DNA of 64,000 bases from Hemerocallis citrina (lineage: Eukaryota; Streptophyta; Magnoliopsida; Asparagales; Asphodelaceae): positions 146,819,393 to 146,883,392 of the forward strand of contig CM030358.1 in NCBI GenBank assembly GCA_017893485.1, written 5' to 3'. Below are positions 30,741 to 42,614 of this stretch, in pieces. How positions within the stretch are numbered: position 1 is the first letter of the stretch; every line of letters starts with the position of its first letter. Under the pieces are notes generated by a model that was not told where the DNA came from, ran no database searches, and was given only the letters and a program-made list of their open reading frames with translations. The position numbers were made by a program, and so were the translations under genes.

Positions 30741-31710
30741 GAGGTGGCACGAGATACGAGGGGGAGTGGCGACTTGGAACCAAAAAAGAAAATAAAAGAA
30801 TGGAGAGAGAAAGAAGGGGTTGCACTATTCCCGAGAAGAGAAAAAGGAGAAGAAAAGAAAAGAAAAGGAAGAAGTGTTGCACAATTCCGGAGGCTCTGAT
30901 TTTTTAGAGAAAGTACGACTTCAAATTCGGCTTCCAACAACAACTAGTTCTTTCTTCTCTCTTCTATTTTTTTAATTATTATTATGCAATCCAATAAGAT
31001 GTATATTAGTTGTAAATTTATTATGAACTAATTTTATTTTTTTAGGGTTTCGATGTAGCCTAATTTTGATAACACAATTTTAATTTCATGTTATTTTATT
31101 CTTCTACTTTTCATGATTGTGTGTTTAATTTTTGTTCTTAATGCCTACAATTGTTTGGCTAACAATTGTTTGATTTATTGAATCATGAAGAGATCGAGAG
31201 GTAATTTGTGACTTAGAATTATAGAATTAAATACCACTAATTGAACGAAATTAGAGATGATTTACCGCGATTAATGTCACTGTAAAGAAATCCATAGAAC
31301 TTAATGAATCTTCAATTAATTAACTGTGCATAGAGATATGACAAACATATAGTTGGAGATATGTTTGGTGTTGTTCAAGAGAAACATTAAACAATTAGGA
31401 GATTTTGGTCTATAACTTGGAAAAGTAGAATTTCTTGTTACAAGGAATCTGAATTGTGTGTGATTAACTAGGTGAAATTAAAAGCCCGAGAACTAGCTTT
31501 GCTATTAACAAACAACAAAATTTTAGACTTTTATTATTATTAATTAGTTTTTCTCTTTACTTTAATTTAGTTTAGTTGCTATTTTTATTAAAATTTCAAT
31601 TTTCCAAATAGTAGTTAATCTAGTAAATTTCGGTAATCAATAAAATAATTAGTCTTTGTGGAATCGACACTCTTTTCTTTTAAAAGCTTACTTTGTTGCA
31701 ATTTTGTACA
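30741..31710. other. Intergenic; possible remnant of another LTR element
   Basis: 30741-30950 is purine-rich without a convincing frame. From about 31000 the sequence is AT-rich and ends near 31680 with TTTGTGGAATCGACACTC, which resembles the region before the primer-binding site in Athila/Tat elements. No LTR pair or domain supports this. Confidence 0.3.
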
Positions 31711-31715
31711 CTTGC

Positions 31716-32312
31716 TGATATGGCTAAAAATGGGGTTAAATCGAGACCGTCCAGATCGAGCACGAATCTTGAAGCATGGGGGGAAAAAGGTAATTTCACA
31801 TACAGACGGATCCAAAGCGGGTATTGGGCTTCCTTTCCACAAAACCAACCACCCGCGAATAGATCCACTACAGCTGGGCACGGGTCCCGACCCGATACAA
31901 GCCCAGTTCACCATGAGGAGAATCAAGGCCACTGATTTGACTAAATCAAATCAAGAAGCCTGATTGGCTCTCACCAGGGAATCAGGGCCTGATTTCCCAA
32001 AACAGAATAGGAGGATTTTTCTCCTGGCTGTTAGGCAGGAAATCAGGATCCTAACCGTTCCAAAGGCGACTATAAATACAATCCCTCTACCACCAAGGCC
32101 AGGTTAATCACTTCTTCACCACTTAAGCTCTTTCTTAATCTTTTTCTGATTACTGACAAGAGCGTCGGAGGGTGCGTCGCCGGAATCAACCCCGGTGTCT
32201 CGCACTTCCTTGCAGGTTGCGGCGGGAGCAAGAAGGCTGAGTCAACTGTTCAGGTTTTTCTCGGACTTACAAATTCTATCTGTTTACCCCCACACCGAAA
32301 TCAGCGGTAACA
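31716..32312 (+). repeat. Gypsy 5' LTR (597 bp)
   Basis: Begins TGATATGGCTAAAAATGG and ends ATCAGCGGTAACA. A TATAAATACAATCC box lies near 32072. Confidence 0.95.
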
Positions 32313-32314
32313 GA

Positions 32315-32332
32315 TTGGCGCCGCCTGTGAGA
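32315..32332 (+). promoter_or_regulatory. Gypsy primer-binding site
   Basis: TGGCGCCGCCTGTGAGAA two bases after the LTR is the typical Tat/Athila type primer-binding site; the exact tRNA was not determined. Confidence 0.8.
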
Positions 32333-32379
32333 AAACCACACGAACAGCCTCAGCCCATTCTCCGTCGTCCTCGACAGTC

Positions 32380-35300
32380 ATGCCGCCGAAGAAGGTCAGA
32401 TCCAGAGGGTCGAACCGTGCGGGCAACCTCGCCGACCCGACGAATGAAGCCCCAGTCAACCCCATTCCTCAGTCCGACCTACCTCCGACGGCCCAGCAGG
32501 TCCCACCTCCTCCTCCCAAGCAGCAGCCCAACAATGGTCCGTCCGGTCCTAACGGTCGGAAGGAGAAGCAGCCCATCAATCCGGGCCATGTCTCGGTCCA
32601 TAATGGGTCCTCGGACTCGATGGCCTCTCATCATCCCGACCTCCGTATCACACTCCTGAACCGCCAGAAGGACGACGACCTCCGCACCCATCTTGACGAG
32701 AGGCGGGCCCGAGAGGGAGCCTCCCGCCAGCGTCAGGGTGAGCGGTCCCCACGTCGCCGAGACACCAGAAGGTCCCCGGACCGCAGAGGCCGAGCAGCGT
32801 CCCCCGAGCGCCGAAGGAGGAGGTCCCGCTCCCCCGGGGATCGACGCCGTCCGAGGGACCGAGACGTGCCTATCAGTCGAGCCGAATTCCTCCAGTTTCA
32901 GGAGACCATTCTGCAGGCTCTCAATCTTCGGCAGAACGTCCAGAATGCACAAAGGGCTCCGACGCCCCCCAGGAATCCCAGTCCTCGGTGCAGAACCCGG
33001 AGCCCTTCCCCGGCTCCCAGCCTCCAGCAGCAGGAACAAAGCCCTCGCCGGTCCCAGGACTACTGGCGCCGCAGTCCACGCTCCCCTTCCTATGAAGAGG
33101 AGTCCGGGGGGTCATACGATTACCAGCGGAGGGACGACGCCCTCATCCGCCGTTTCCATGAGGTGGAAAGGCGTATCGGCCGCATGGACAGAGAGGAAGA
33201 GTCCCGAGCAGGAACCTTCCGTCCCAGCCGACCCCCCTTCTCACGGTCGATCATGGAGGCCCACATACCGAGGAGTTTCAAACCGCCGCAGTTTGAAACA
33301 TACTCAGGGGAATCCGACCCGGTCGACCATGTCGAAAGCTTCAAGACCCTGATGCTGATCCATCAAGCTTCCGACGCGGTGCTCTGCAGGACCTTCCCTG
33401 CCACCCTCAGGGGGTCGGCTCGGGAATGGTATTCCAGGCTCGCCCCCTCATCCATCTTCTCATTCGAGCAGTTCGAGACGCTGTTCATTACTCACTTCGT
33501 GAGTAGCCGGCGAGCCGAGAAGACAAGTCTTTCCCTACTGAACCTGCGGCAGGAGAAGGAAGAAAAGTTGCGGGACTATGTGAAAAGGTTCACCGCAGAA
33601 GTCAGGTCTATTGCCTCCTTAGACCAATCCGTGGCCACCGTGGCGTTCCAGTCGAACGTCCTTAACGCCAACCTCCGATCATCCCTGGCCAAGAAGCCCC
33701 CGCACGACTTCGCCGACCTCCTCCTGAGGTGCGAGAAGTACATCCGAGCAGAAGAGGCCGAAGCCCTTCCCAGCTTTGGGGGGTCCTCCGCAGGGTCGAA
33801 AAGGAAGGCGACAGGGGAAGAAGGGTCCAAGAAAGCTCAGAAGGACATGGACGGTCAGCGCCGCCCTCCCCCCAGGTTCGAGAAGTTCACTCCCTTCACC
33901 ACTAATGTCTCTACTATCCTCATGGAGGTGGAGAAGGAGGGGGTCATCCCTCCAGCTCCGAGGATGCACGCCCCGGCGAAGAGGAGGGACAAAGATAAGT
34001 GGTGTCGGTACCACCGAGACCACGGGCACGATACGAATGACTGCCGGGCTTTGAGAGATGAGATCGAAGCCCTCATTCGAAGGGGGCAGTTGGCCAAGTT
34101 CGTGAAGGCTAACGATCGGACAGATCGCCACTCCCCTCCGCCTCGGGGGGCTAACAAGCGCTCCGAGCGGCGCGAAGAGACACCCGAGTTCGAGGAGGAA
34201 CGAGTTCTGCACCTGATCCATGGAGGCCCCATGGGGGGCTCTTCTAATTCCTCCCGAAAGGCCTTCGTCCGAGAGGTCAACTCGGTCCATAGTGCCCCTC
34301 CCCCGAAAAGTCTCGGCGTCCCTGTGTCTTTCTCCGATGCCGACCTCGAAGGAGTCCGAACCCCCCACTGCGATGCCCTCGTCATCGACCTCCGCATGGC
34401 CAACTTCAAGGTGCAGAGGATTTTGGTGGACAACGGGAGTTCGGTCAATATCCTTTTCTTCTCGGCCTTCCGAGGCCTGCAGCTGTCCCGAGACCGTCTC
34501 AAGCCGGCCGGTTATACTCTCCACGTGTTCACGGGGGTCCCGGTAACCGTCGAAGGGGTGATAACCCTGGACGTTACTGCGGGAAGCACCCCTACAACCC
34601 GGACCGAGCCGATGGACTTCATGGTCGTCGACGTCCCAGCAGCATATAATGTCATCCTAGGCCGCCCCGGCCTAGCCGCCCTGGAGGCTGTCCCCTCGGC
34701 ATACCATTTGAAAATGAAGTTCCCCACTCGGTCTGGAGTAGGGGAAGTCAGGGGAAGCCAGGAAACAGCCCGGAAGTGCTACATGACTTCCACCGGGGGA
34801 CCAGTGCTCTCGCTCGAGACACTGGAGATCCCCGAGCCGAAGGACCGCCAGACGTCCGAACCGGCGGACGAATTGGAAGAAGTGCTCTTCTCGGACGAGG
34901 AACCGAGCCGGAAATTTCTCATCAGCAAATTCCTGCCGACCGCACTGTGTTCGGACCTGATTAAATGCATCCGGGACAACCGTGACCTGTTTGCATGGTC
35001 AGCCGCGGACATGCCCGGCATTTCCGAGGAGCTCCTCGTCCATCGCCTAAGTGTCGAACCGGGGTGCAAACCGGTCCAGCAGAAGAGGCGAAAGTTCGCT
35101 CCCGAGCGACAGCAGGCCATCAAAGAGGAAGTTGATAAACTCCTAAAGGCCAAGTTCATACAGGAGGTAAATTACCCCGAGTGGCTGTCGAACGTTGTAA
35201 TGGTCAAGAAGTCCAATGGCTCGTGGAGGATATGCATTGACTTCACTGACCTGAACAAGGCGTGTCCGAAGGACCCCTTCCCGCTCCCGAACATCGACAC

Positions 35301-38118
35301 CCTTATCGACGCCACCTCGGGCCATGAGCTCCTCAGCTTCATGGATGCCTTCTCGGGGTACAATCAAATCCGAATGTTCCCTCCGGACATTCCGAAGACC
35401 TCCTTCGTCACCGACCAAGGCCTCTACTGCTACAGGGTAATGCCGTTCGGACTGAAGAACGCGGGCGCCACCTACCAGCGCCTCGTCAACAAGGTCTTCC
35501 AGAACCAGATCGGCCGAAATATGGAGGTGTACATTGATGACATGCTCGTCAAAAGCATCCACGGCACCGATCATGTAGCCGACCTCCAGGAGGCCTTCGG
35601 CGTGTTGAGGAAGTACAACATGCGGCTGAACCCGAACAAGTGTGCGTTCGGGGTCTCCTCGGGAAAATTCCTCGGCTTCATGGTGAGCCAGCGAGGAATC
35701 GAAGCTAACCCCGAGAAGATTAAGGCCATATTAGACATGGCCCCGCCTCGAAACGTCAAGGAGGTGCAGAAGCTCACCGGTCGGCTCGCAGCTATCGGTC
35801 GGTTCCTATCCAAGTCGGGGGAAAAGTGCCTCCCCTTCTTCAAAGCACTCAGGGGGGCTAAAGGATTTGAATGGGGCTAAGCACAACAAGAATCGTTCGA
35901 CCAGCTGAAAGCCTATCTGGTGAACCCCCATCTGCTCAGTAAGCCGGTCCCGGGCGAGCCTCTCTTCATCTACTTAGCTGCTTCCGAGCATACCCTAAGC
36001 GCTGTCTTGGTGAGAGAGGAGGACCGGACCCAAAGGCCCATATACTATGTGAGCAAGGTACTTCGGGACGCCGAGCTCCGCTATCCGAGGATAGAGAAGA
36101 TGGCCTATGCCCTGGTCACGGCAGCGAGAAAGCTTCGGCCCTACTTCCAGTCTCACTCGGTCATTGTCCTCACCGACCAACCCCTAAAGCAGATCCTCCA
36201 TAAGCCGGAGACCTCGGATCGGCTGATGAAGTGGTCCGTCGAGCTGAGTCAGCACGACATCTCTTATCAACCTCGGACGGCAATCAAGGCCCAGGCCCTC
36301 GCCGACTTCATTGTAGAGTCCACTATCCCTGAGGTCGGCCACGTCCCGAAAGGACCCCCCGTCTGGACAGTCTTTGTAGACGGATCGTCCTGTAACGAAG
36401 GAAGTGGCGCCGGCATCATACTGAACGGCCCTGACAACTTCGTCCTCCAGTACGCAATCCGCATGAACTTCAAGGCCTCGAACAACAAGGCGGAATACGA
36501 AGCACTCATCGCCGGGCTCGGACTCGCCCGAAGTGCTGGAGCCCAGCGCCTCCGGACTCATAGTGACTCCCAATTAGTCGTGAACCAGGTCTCGGGCGAA
36601 TATGAGGCCCGGGACGAGCGAATGGCGAAGTACCTCGCCAAAGTCCGGGATCTCATGGGCCAGTTCGAAGAAGCCATCATCCAACGGGTCCCCCGGGAGG
36701 AGAACTCACAAGCCGATGCTCTCTCCAAGTTGGCCTCGTCTTCTCTGCAAGGTCTCGAACAAACCGTACTGATTGAAGTCCTCTCTAAACCGAGCATCGA
36801 AGACGAGACACCTAGCTCGGTGGAGTCGTTGTCGGTCGAGCTGCAGGACAATTGGATGAAGCCACTGGTAGAATTCTTAAGGGATGGAGTTCTGCCCTCG
36901 GATCCCAAAGAAGCACGCCGAGTCAGAACTTGGGCCGAGCGCTATGTCTTGATCGAGGGCATCTTATACAAGCGCTCCTTCTCTCAAATAGATGGCCGAC
37001 CATATCTAAGGTGCCTCTCTCCGGATCAGGCCGAATATGCCCTGCGAGAGCTCCACGAAGGCATCGGAGGGGCACACTCGGGATTTAGGTCCTTGGCCCG
37101 AAAAGCTTTGAATTATGGGTACTTCTGGCCGACCCTACTTCAAGACGCCGAGCGACACGTTCGGCAATGCAGTTCCTGTCAGAGACACTCTAACATCCGG
37201 CGCCTCCCTCAGGCCAACCTCGCCTCCCTATCAAGCCTCATCCCCTTCACAATGTGGGGCATGGACTTACTAGGGCCCTTCCCTCCAGCTCCGGGTCAGC
37301 TCAGGTTCTTGGTCGTAGCCATTGACTACTTCTCGAAGTGGGTCGAGGCCGAGCCCCTCGCCACTATAACCGAGAACAAAGTGGTACAGTTCTTCTGGAA
37401 GAACATCATATGCAGGTTCGGCGTCCCCCGTGTCCTCGTGACGGACAACGGGACTCCATTCACTGGCGTGGCATTCCGAGCTCTATGCGATGACCTCGTC
37501 ATTCAGCAACGCTTCTCGTCCGTCTCACACCCCCAGTCGAACGGACAGGCCGAGGATGCTAATAAGCAGATCCTCACAGGCATCAAGAAAAGGTTGGACA
37601 AATGTTCGAAAGGTTTGTGGGTGGATCAACTCACTAATGTGTTGTGGAACTACCGCACAAGCAAGCGGACGCCCACCGGAGAGTCCCCTTTTAATCTTAC
37701 TTATGGGGCCGAGGCCGTGATACCCCTCGAGGTCGGAATACCTTCCCCTCGGCTCACAGCCTATGACGAAGCACAAAATGCCAGGGACCTCAGAGGAAAC
37801 TTGGACCTGATAGATGAACTGAGGGAAAGGGCATCGATTCGGCAGCAGAATTATCGAAGAAGGGTCGAGCTAGCGTACAACAAAAAGGTCCGACCCGCCG
37901 ACCTTAAGCAAGGAGATTTGGTCTTGAGAAAGCTAGCCATATCCCTCCCCAGTCAGAAGAGCAAGCTAGCTCCGAACTGGGAAGGTCCGTACCGGATCAC
38001 AAAAGTTGTTCGGCCTGGGGCATACCGTCTCGAAGACATGGAAGGCAGAGAGCTTCCGAGGACCTGGAATGCCGACCACCTCCTAAAATACCAAGAGAGC
38101 GTTCCGACGCCACTCTAA
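32380..38118 (+). CDS. Tat-type gag-pol polyprotein with one in-frame stop
   Basis: One frame of 1913 codons is broken only by TAA at 35878-35880 (codon 1167). Gag: Arg/Pro-rich N-terminus, then a retrotransposon-gag domain with REWYSRLAP (about 346), and CRYHRDHGHDTNDC (about 541). Protease: VDNGSSVNILF (about 683). Reverse transcriptase: FMDAFSGYNQI and YIDD (about 1051). The stop falls at FEWG, just before the gypsy RNase H (FIYLAASEHTLSAVLV). A second, archaeal-type RNase H follows (VFVDGSSCNEGSGAG, then NNKAEYEALIAGL). The integrase has HHCC zinc ligands and catalytic D (MDLLG), D (TDNG) and E (QSNGQAED). The second RNase H is the Tat-lineage hallmark. The stop would remove RNase H and integrase unless read through. 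Confidence 0.95.
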
Positions 38119-38290
38119 GTAACAAGGAGTATCGAGCCATTCCAACCCTCCGACTTGTAACCCATTTTTTTTCATAAATTGTACTATGTAAAACGGTTCG
38201 CCGTCGAATATCAATAAAGAAAGCTCTATTATGTTTGTGAATCTGCATGTTTTTCTCCCCCCTTATCACCTGCCTTTTATGTTGTGATTT

Positions 38291-39180
38291 CAACCAATGG
38301 TTCGGAGTCCACGTTCGGCTCGGCCTCATTCCCTCGGTTCGTCTCCGGACGGACCAGAGGCAGATCGCCGTTCCGAACTGCTCCCACAGCCGTTGAACTA
38401 CACCGATGGTTCGGAGTCCAACACTCGGCTCGACTTTATCTCCTCGGCTCGTCTCCGGACGAACCAGGGGTAGATCGCCGTTCGGAATTGCTCCCACAGC
38501 CGTTGAACTATACCGATGGTTCGGAGTCCAACACTCGGCTCGACTTTACCTCCTCGGCTCGTCTCCAGACGAACCAGGGGTAGATCGCCGTTCGGAATTG
38601 CTCCCACAGCCGTTGAACTATACCGATGGTTCGGAGTCCAACACTCGGCTCGACTTTACCTCCTCGGCTCGTCTCCGGACGAACCAGGGGTAGATCGCCG
38701 TTCAGAATTGCTCCCACAGCCGTTGAACTATACCGATGGTTCGGAGTCCAACACTCGGCTTGAATTTACCTCCTCGGCCCGTCTCCGGACGAACCAGAGG
38801 CAGATCGCCGTTCCGAACTGCTCCCACAGCCGTTGAACTACACCGATGGTTCGGAGTCCAACACTCGGCTCGACTTTATCTCCTCGGCTCGTCTCCGGAC
38901 GAACCAGGGGTAGATCGCCGTTCGGAATTGCTCCCACAGCCGTTGAACTATACCGATGGTTCGGAGTCCAACACTCGGCTCGAATTTACCTTCTCGGCCC
39001 GTCTCCGGACGAACCAGGGGTAGATCGCCGTTCGGAATTGCTCCCACAGCCGTTGAACTATACCGATGGTTCGGAGTCCAACACTCGGCTCGACCTTACC
39101 TCCACGGCTCGTCTCCGGACGAAGCAGGGGTAGATCGCCGTTCGGAACTGCTCCCACAGCCGTTGAACTATACCCAAGGT
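38291..39180 (+). repeat. 110-bp satellite array, 8 units, in gypsy 3' region
   Basis: Units start near 38291, 38401, 38511, 38621, 38731, 38841, 38951 and 39061 at exact 110-bp spacing. Each contains CCGATGGTTCGGAGTCC, CTCGGCTCGTCTCC, GGTAGATCGCCGTTC and CACAGCCGTTGAACTA. The first unit is the most diverged, and some units share variant positions. Open frames along it on both strands are by-products of a period that leaves two frames open. Confidence 0.95.
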
Positions 39181-39239
39181 CCGGAACAAATAATCCGAAC
39201 TCTTCTAACTATTAGCCGAAGCCCGAAGACCCAGACCTT

Positions 39240-39470
39240 CGGTCGGTTCCCGAGCAAGTGCCTTCCCGAGCGTGTAAACGGGGAAAACACACTTTCTCCC
39301 CAACTTTCGTGCGTGATCTCGATCAGACGGCTCAGATCTTGCCACCTGCACTAAACGACAAGATAACGTTTTCTTGGAGACTGAGCCACCTCGAGATTCG
39401 CGCCTACATTCAACGGCTCAGATCTCGCCACCTGCTCTAAACGACAAAATAGCACTTTCTTGAGCGCGGA
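39240..39470. repeat. Gypsy 3' region dispersed repeat, copy 1
   Basis: AAGTGCCTTCCCGAGCGTGT followed by AACGGGGAAAAC and CAACGGCTCAGATC recurs at 41608-42190. The two blocks bracket the antisense ORFs. Confidence 0.75.
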
Positions 39471-39722
39471 GCCGCCTAGGAATTTGTGCCGTACCGCGTC
39501 AGAGCTGCTAAACGACAAAATACCTTACCCATGGTGACCCGTTCGGTTAAACAAACACGCTCGGTTCAAAGATCACGGTACGGCCGACGCAGTTATAAGC
39601 AAAGACAAATGCGCAAAGCGATGAAAGGGAATTTTATTAATGGTCGGCGCATAATACAAAACATTCCATTACAAAGTGTTGGCAAACAAAACACACAACG
39701 CCCGACCCACTACACTTGTCCC

Positions 39723-40169
39723 TCATATAGACACATCCTCACTAGACTGTTCGTCCTCCTCGGCGGGCAGCTCCTCTGCGTCCCCCCAGAGTTTCCCCAT
39801 CACAGCCTGCAAGTGCCGAATCTCCGAAAGCAAGTCATCCCGCTCGACAATAATCTTCGACTGGTTGTGCCGAATGCATTTGACCCGAAGAGCATTGCTG
39901 AATGCGGTTTGCGAGTCTTCATCCCCTCCTGCGGGGCTCAGCTCGACGATCCTATTCTCCAAGCGCTGGATCTCGGCTTCCCGGAGATTGAGAACGGACG
40001 AAAGGTGGGCCCGCTCACTCTCAGCCCGGCGTAACTTCAGATCGACGCTTCTAGGGCTCAGAACCACCGTTCCAGAAGTGGCCTCGGATTCGGAGTCATC
40101 ATTCGGACGCTCGGAATCCGAGCCATGGATCGTCACCACGAGCTGAAAGAAAGGGAAAGCAAATAACAC
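39723..40169 (-). CDS. Antisense ORF in gypsy 3' region, coiled-coil (148 aa)
   Basis: Predicted protein with an acidic, Ser-rich N-terminal part, a charged heptad stretch (RAESERAHLSSVLNLREAEI, RLENRIVEL), and an acidic C-terminus. A splice acceptor TTTCTTTCAG ends at 40144, so it may be the second exon of an antisense transcript begun near 40692 rather than a separate gene. Additional ORFs, some antisense, are known in the long 3' regions of Tat elements. Function unknown. Confidence 0.5.
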   Translation of the reverse strand: MLFAFPFFQLVVTIHGSDSERPNDDSESEATSGTVVLSPRSVDLKLRRAESERAHLSSVLNLREAEIQRLENRIVELSPAGGDEDSQTAFSNALRVKCIRHNQSKIIVERDDLLSEIRHLQAVMGKLWGDAEELPAEEDEQSSEDVSI

Positions 40170-40308
40170 AATTTCAATACACCGTCGAAGTCTGACACTT
40201 GAAATTTTTTCAAAAAGATTTACATTCAGACATAATAGTGTTACAGACGGCCGACCGACCCCACAATCAAGTTTTTACAACAACCCACTAAAATGGAAAA
40301 CAACATGA

Positions 40309-40692
40309 TCAAGGCCCCTTCGGAAGGGGAATGCTTCGGTTTAGGGAAACGCGAGGACGACGAGGCCTGCCCTCCGAGCTCGACCCTAAACCAACGAAGC
40401 GCGATCCCCCTTCACTGCTAGTCCTAACAGCGACGCCGACCAAGGCACCGCTCGACGAGACAGCCGCGCTACTTTGAGCATCGGCCGGACTCCGCCGGGT
40501 CATAGGCGAGCGCGTCGCGAGTTCGTAAAACGTAATCCCCCTCTCGCTCTCCTCGCGAGTGCATGACGTACTGCGGACATTAGCTCTCTCCGGCACTGGC
40601 TTGAGCGACGCGATCTCCTCCTCCAGTTCGATAATTCTATCCCTCAAGACGTCGTCCTTCGCCAACTTCTTCGGTCGAGGGCCCATCAACAC
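40309..40692 (-). CDS. Antisense ORF in gypsy 3' region (127 aa)
   Basis: Begins MLMGPRPKKLAKDDVLRD and has a short coiled-coil segment (RIIELEEEIASLKPV), then a Ser/Arg-rich basic tail. It lies just upstream, on the same strand, of the other antisense ORF. I could not find a convincing donor joining the two. A TATA-like GCTATAAGTA (41430-41421, minus) sits upstream. Confidence 0.45.
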   Translation of the reverse strand: MLMGPRPKKLAKDDVLRDRIIELEEEIASLKPVPERANVRSTSCTREESERGITFYELATRSPMTRRSPADAQSSAAVSSSGALVGVAVRTSSEGGSRFVGLGSSSEGRPRRPRVSLNRSIPLPKGP

Positions 40693-40724
40693 TCAGAGAT
40701 CAGGAGAAGCGAACCATTCCGAGC

Positions 40725-40935
40725 TAGTTGGTTGCAACTGGAAGGCTCGGTTCGTCAGAGGACTCTGACAACAGTGCCTTCACAGCTGCAAACAACGGGC
40801 TCGGACGGTCCGGAAGCCCGAGCCACGACTCATCATGGAGAAGCGCACCATTCCGAGCTAGTTGGTTGCAACTGGAAGGCTCGGCTTGCCAGAGGACTCT
40901 GGCAACAGCGCCTTCACAGTTGCAACAAACGGACT
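40725..40935. repeat. Tandem repeat, about 130-bp unit
   Basis: CGAGCTAGTTGGTTGCAACT followed by GGAAGGCTCGG recurs at about 40717 and 40854, followed in both by AGAGGACTCTG and a CAACA...GCCTTCACAG block. Confidence 0.8.
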
Positions 40936-41420
40936 CGGATGGTCCGGAAATCGGCATCGGACATGGATCATCACCTCTCCCACCAAGACCTCCGCCTACC
41001 TAGGCACCCGCTTCGGAGCGACCAAAGAAAGCAGAAGATCTTGGTGAAAGAACGACCACCCGTCCTTCCGAAGTGTCTCACACCTCGGGTCCGGACTATG
41101 GTCGTCAACACTACTGCCTTATCCCCTCCCGCTCCTGACACCCCCTTTCGGAGCAGTGAGGAACGGGAGAAGAATAAGACAACAGGGCGACCACCCGTCC
41201 TTCTGAAGTAACTCATCCCTCGGGTCCGGACTGTGGTCGTCGCCACTACTGCCTCGTTCCCCCCCGCTCCTGACATCCACTTTGGGGCCGTCGGGAACAA
41301 AGGGAAAACCAGGCAGAAGAGCAACCACCCCGGACCTCAAAAAAGAAGCTACCCAGGGCAGATACCTCCGAGGTGTGAAACTCTGTGCTGATGGTGATTG
41401 AAATGACAAAGAGAGTGGGG

Positions 41421-41430
41421 TACTTATAGC
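41421..41430 (-). promoter_or_regulatory. Putative antisense TATA box
   Basis: Minus-strand GCTATAAGTACCCC, preceded by GC-rich sequence and followed by a leader of roughly 700 bp before the first antisense ATG at 40692. Inferred from motif only. Confidence 0.35.
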
Positions 41431-41607
41431 CTGCCTCCAAGAACCCGCCATTATGACCCTCGGAAGTTGAAACGCCACGCATTAAATAAAGGAATTATCC
41501 TTAATGACATCGGGAAGGCGGAACGCCGCACAAGTCCCGAAGCACCATTAATACCATTGGGAACAGAGCCATCTCGGATTGCCAAAAACCACAGGCCCTC
41601 GGTCGGC

Positions 41608-42190
41608 TGCCGAGCAAGTGCCTTCCCGAGCGTGTAAACGGGGAAAACTCACTTTTCCCTCAACTTTCGCGCCTGATCTCTATCAGACGGCCCAGATCTC
41701 GCCGAGAGCACTAAAAGACAAGATAGTGTTTTCTTGGGAGCTGCGCCCGTCTCGAGATGCGCGCCAATATCCAACAGCTCAGATAGCGCCACGTCACTCG
41801 GACGACCGAAGCCACGCCCCCTCGGTCGGCTTCCGAGCAAGTGCCTTCCCGAGCTGGTAAATGGAGAAAAAAGATACCGAGCTACTTAAACCGTCGGATC
41901 TTTCAGAAATTCGCGCTCCTAATGATGAACGGCCCAGATTGCGCCACGTGCGCTAAAAGACAAGATAGTGTTTTCTTGGGAGCTGCGCCCGTCTCGAGAT
42001 GCGCACCTATATCCGACAGCTCAGATAGCGCCACGTCGCTCGGCCTGCCGAACCCCCTACCTCCGGTCGGCAGCTGAGCAGACGCCTTTCCGAGCTCGTA
42101 AACGGAGAAAAACGCTGCCGAGCGGTAACAGCCATCGGATCTTTCCGAAATTCGCGCTCGCCCATGATCAACGGCTCGGATTGAGCCACG
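41608..42190. repeat. Gypsy 3' region dispersed repeat, copies 2-4
   Basis: Three further rounds of CAAGTGCCTTCCCGAGC or variant, followed by AAACGG(G/A)GAAAA, then ACAAGATAGTGTTTTCTTGG and CGTCTCGAGATGCGC. The blocks starting near 41720 and 41955 are nearly identical for about 100 bp. Confidence 0.8.
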
Positions 42191-42597
42191 TCATCAATCG
42201 GTATTTAAAATTGTTTTTTATTTATTTAAATCGTATTGTTTATTTAAAAATTGCGAAAAAATTGCTAAAAAATCGGGAAAATTAACTAAAAATTCTTGAA
42301 AATAATTGGAAATTTAGGGGGACATTTTCGAACCCCTAAACGAACAATTATTACCCAGAATGAACCGTTAAAGGCCCCCGAACGATTAGTGAACACGTCG
42401 CAAAATTAAATAAATGGTCCGAAAAAATAGATAAAAACCCTTAAATACCCGATATGACCAGAGAATAGCCAGAGGCGTCAAAAGTTACCTCACTACCCCC
42501 ATTCTAGATTCAAAATCCCACATTTGGACTCCGATACAACTCCACTAGCCACTAAAACAGCTAAACTACTCCTCAAAGTCTGATCGCACTCAGTCTT

Positions 42598-42614
42598 TAG
42601 GAGTGGGGGGCTCG
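42598..42614 (+). promoter_or_regulatory. Gypsy polypurine tract
   Basis: AGGAGTGGGGGG followed by CTCG directly precedes the 3' LTR at 42615. Confidence 0.8.

Noticed and set aside
38291..39354. Overlapping frames on both strands of the 110-bp array; possible CRISPR-like array
   Set aside because: The whole 110-bp unit is repeated without unique spacers, and it is a satellite inside a gypsy element in a plant genome.
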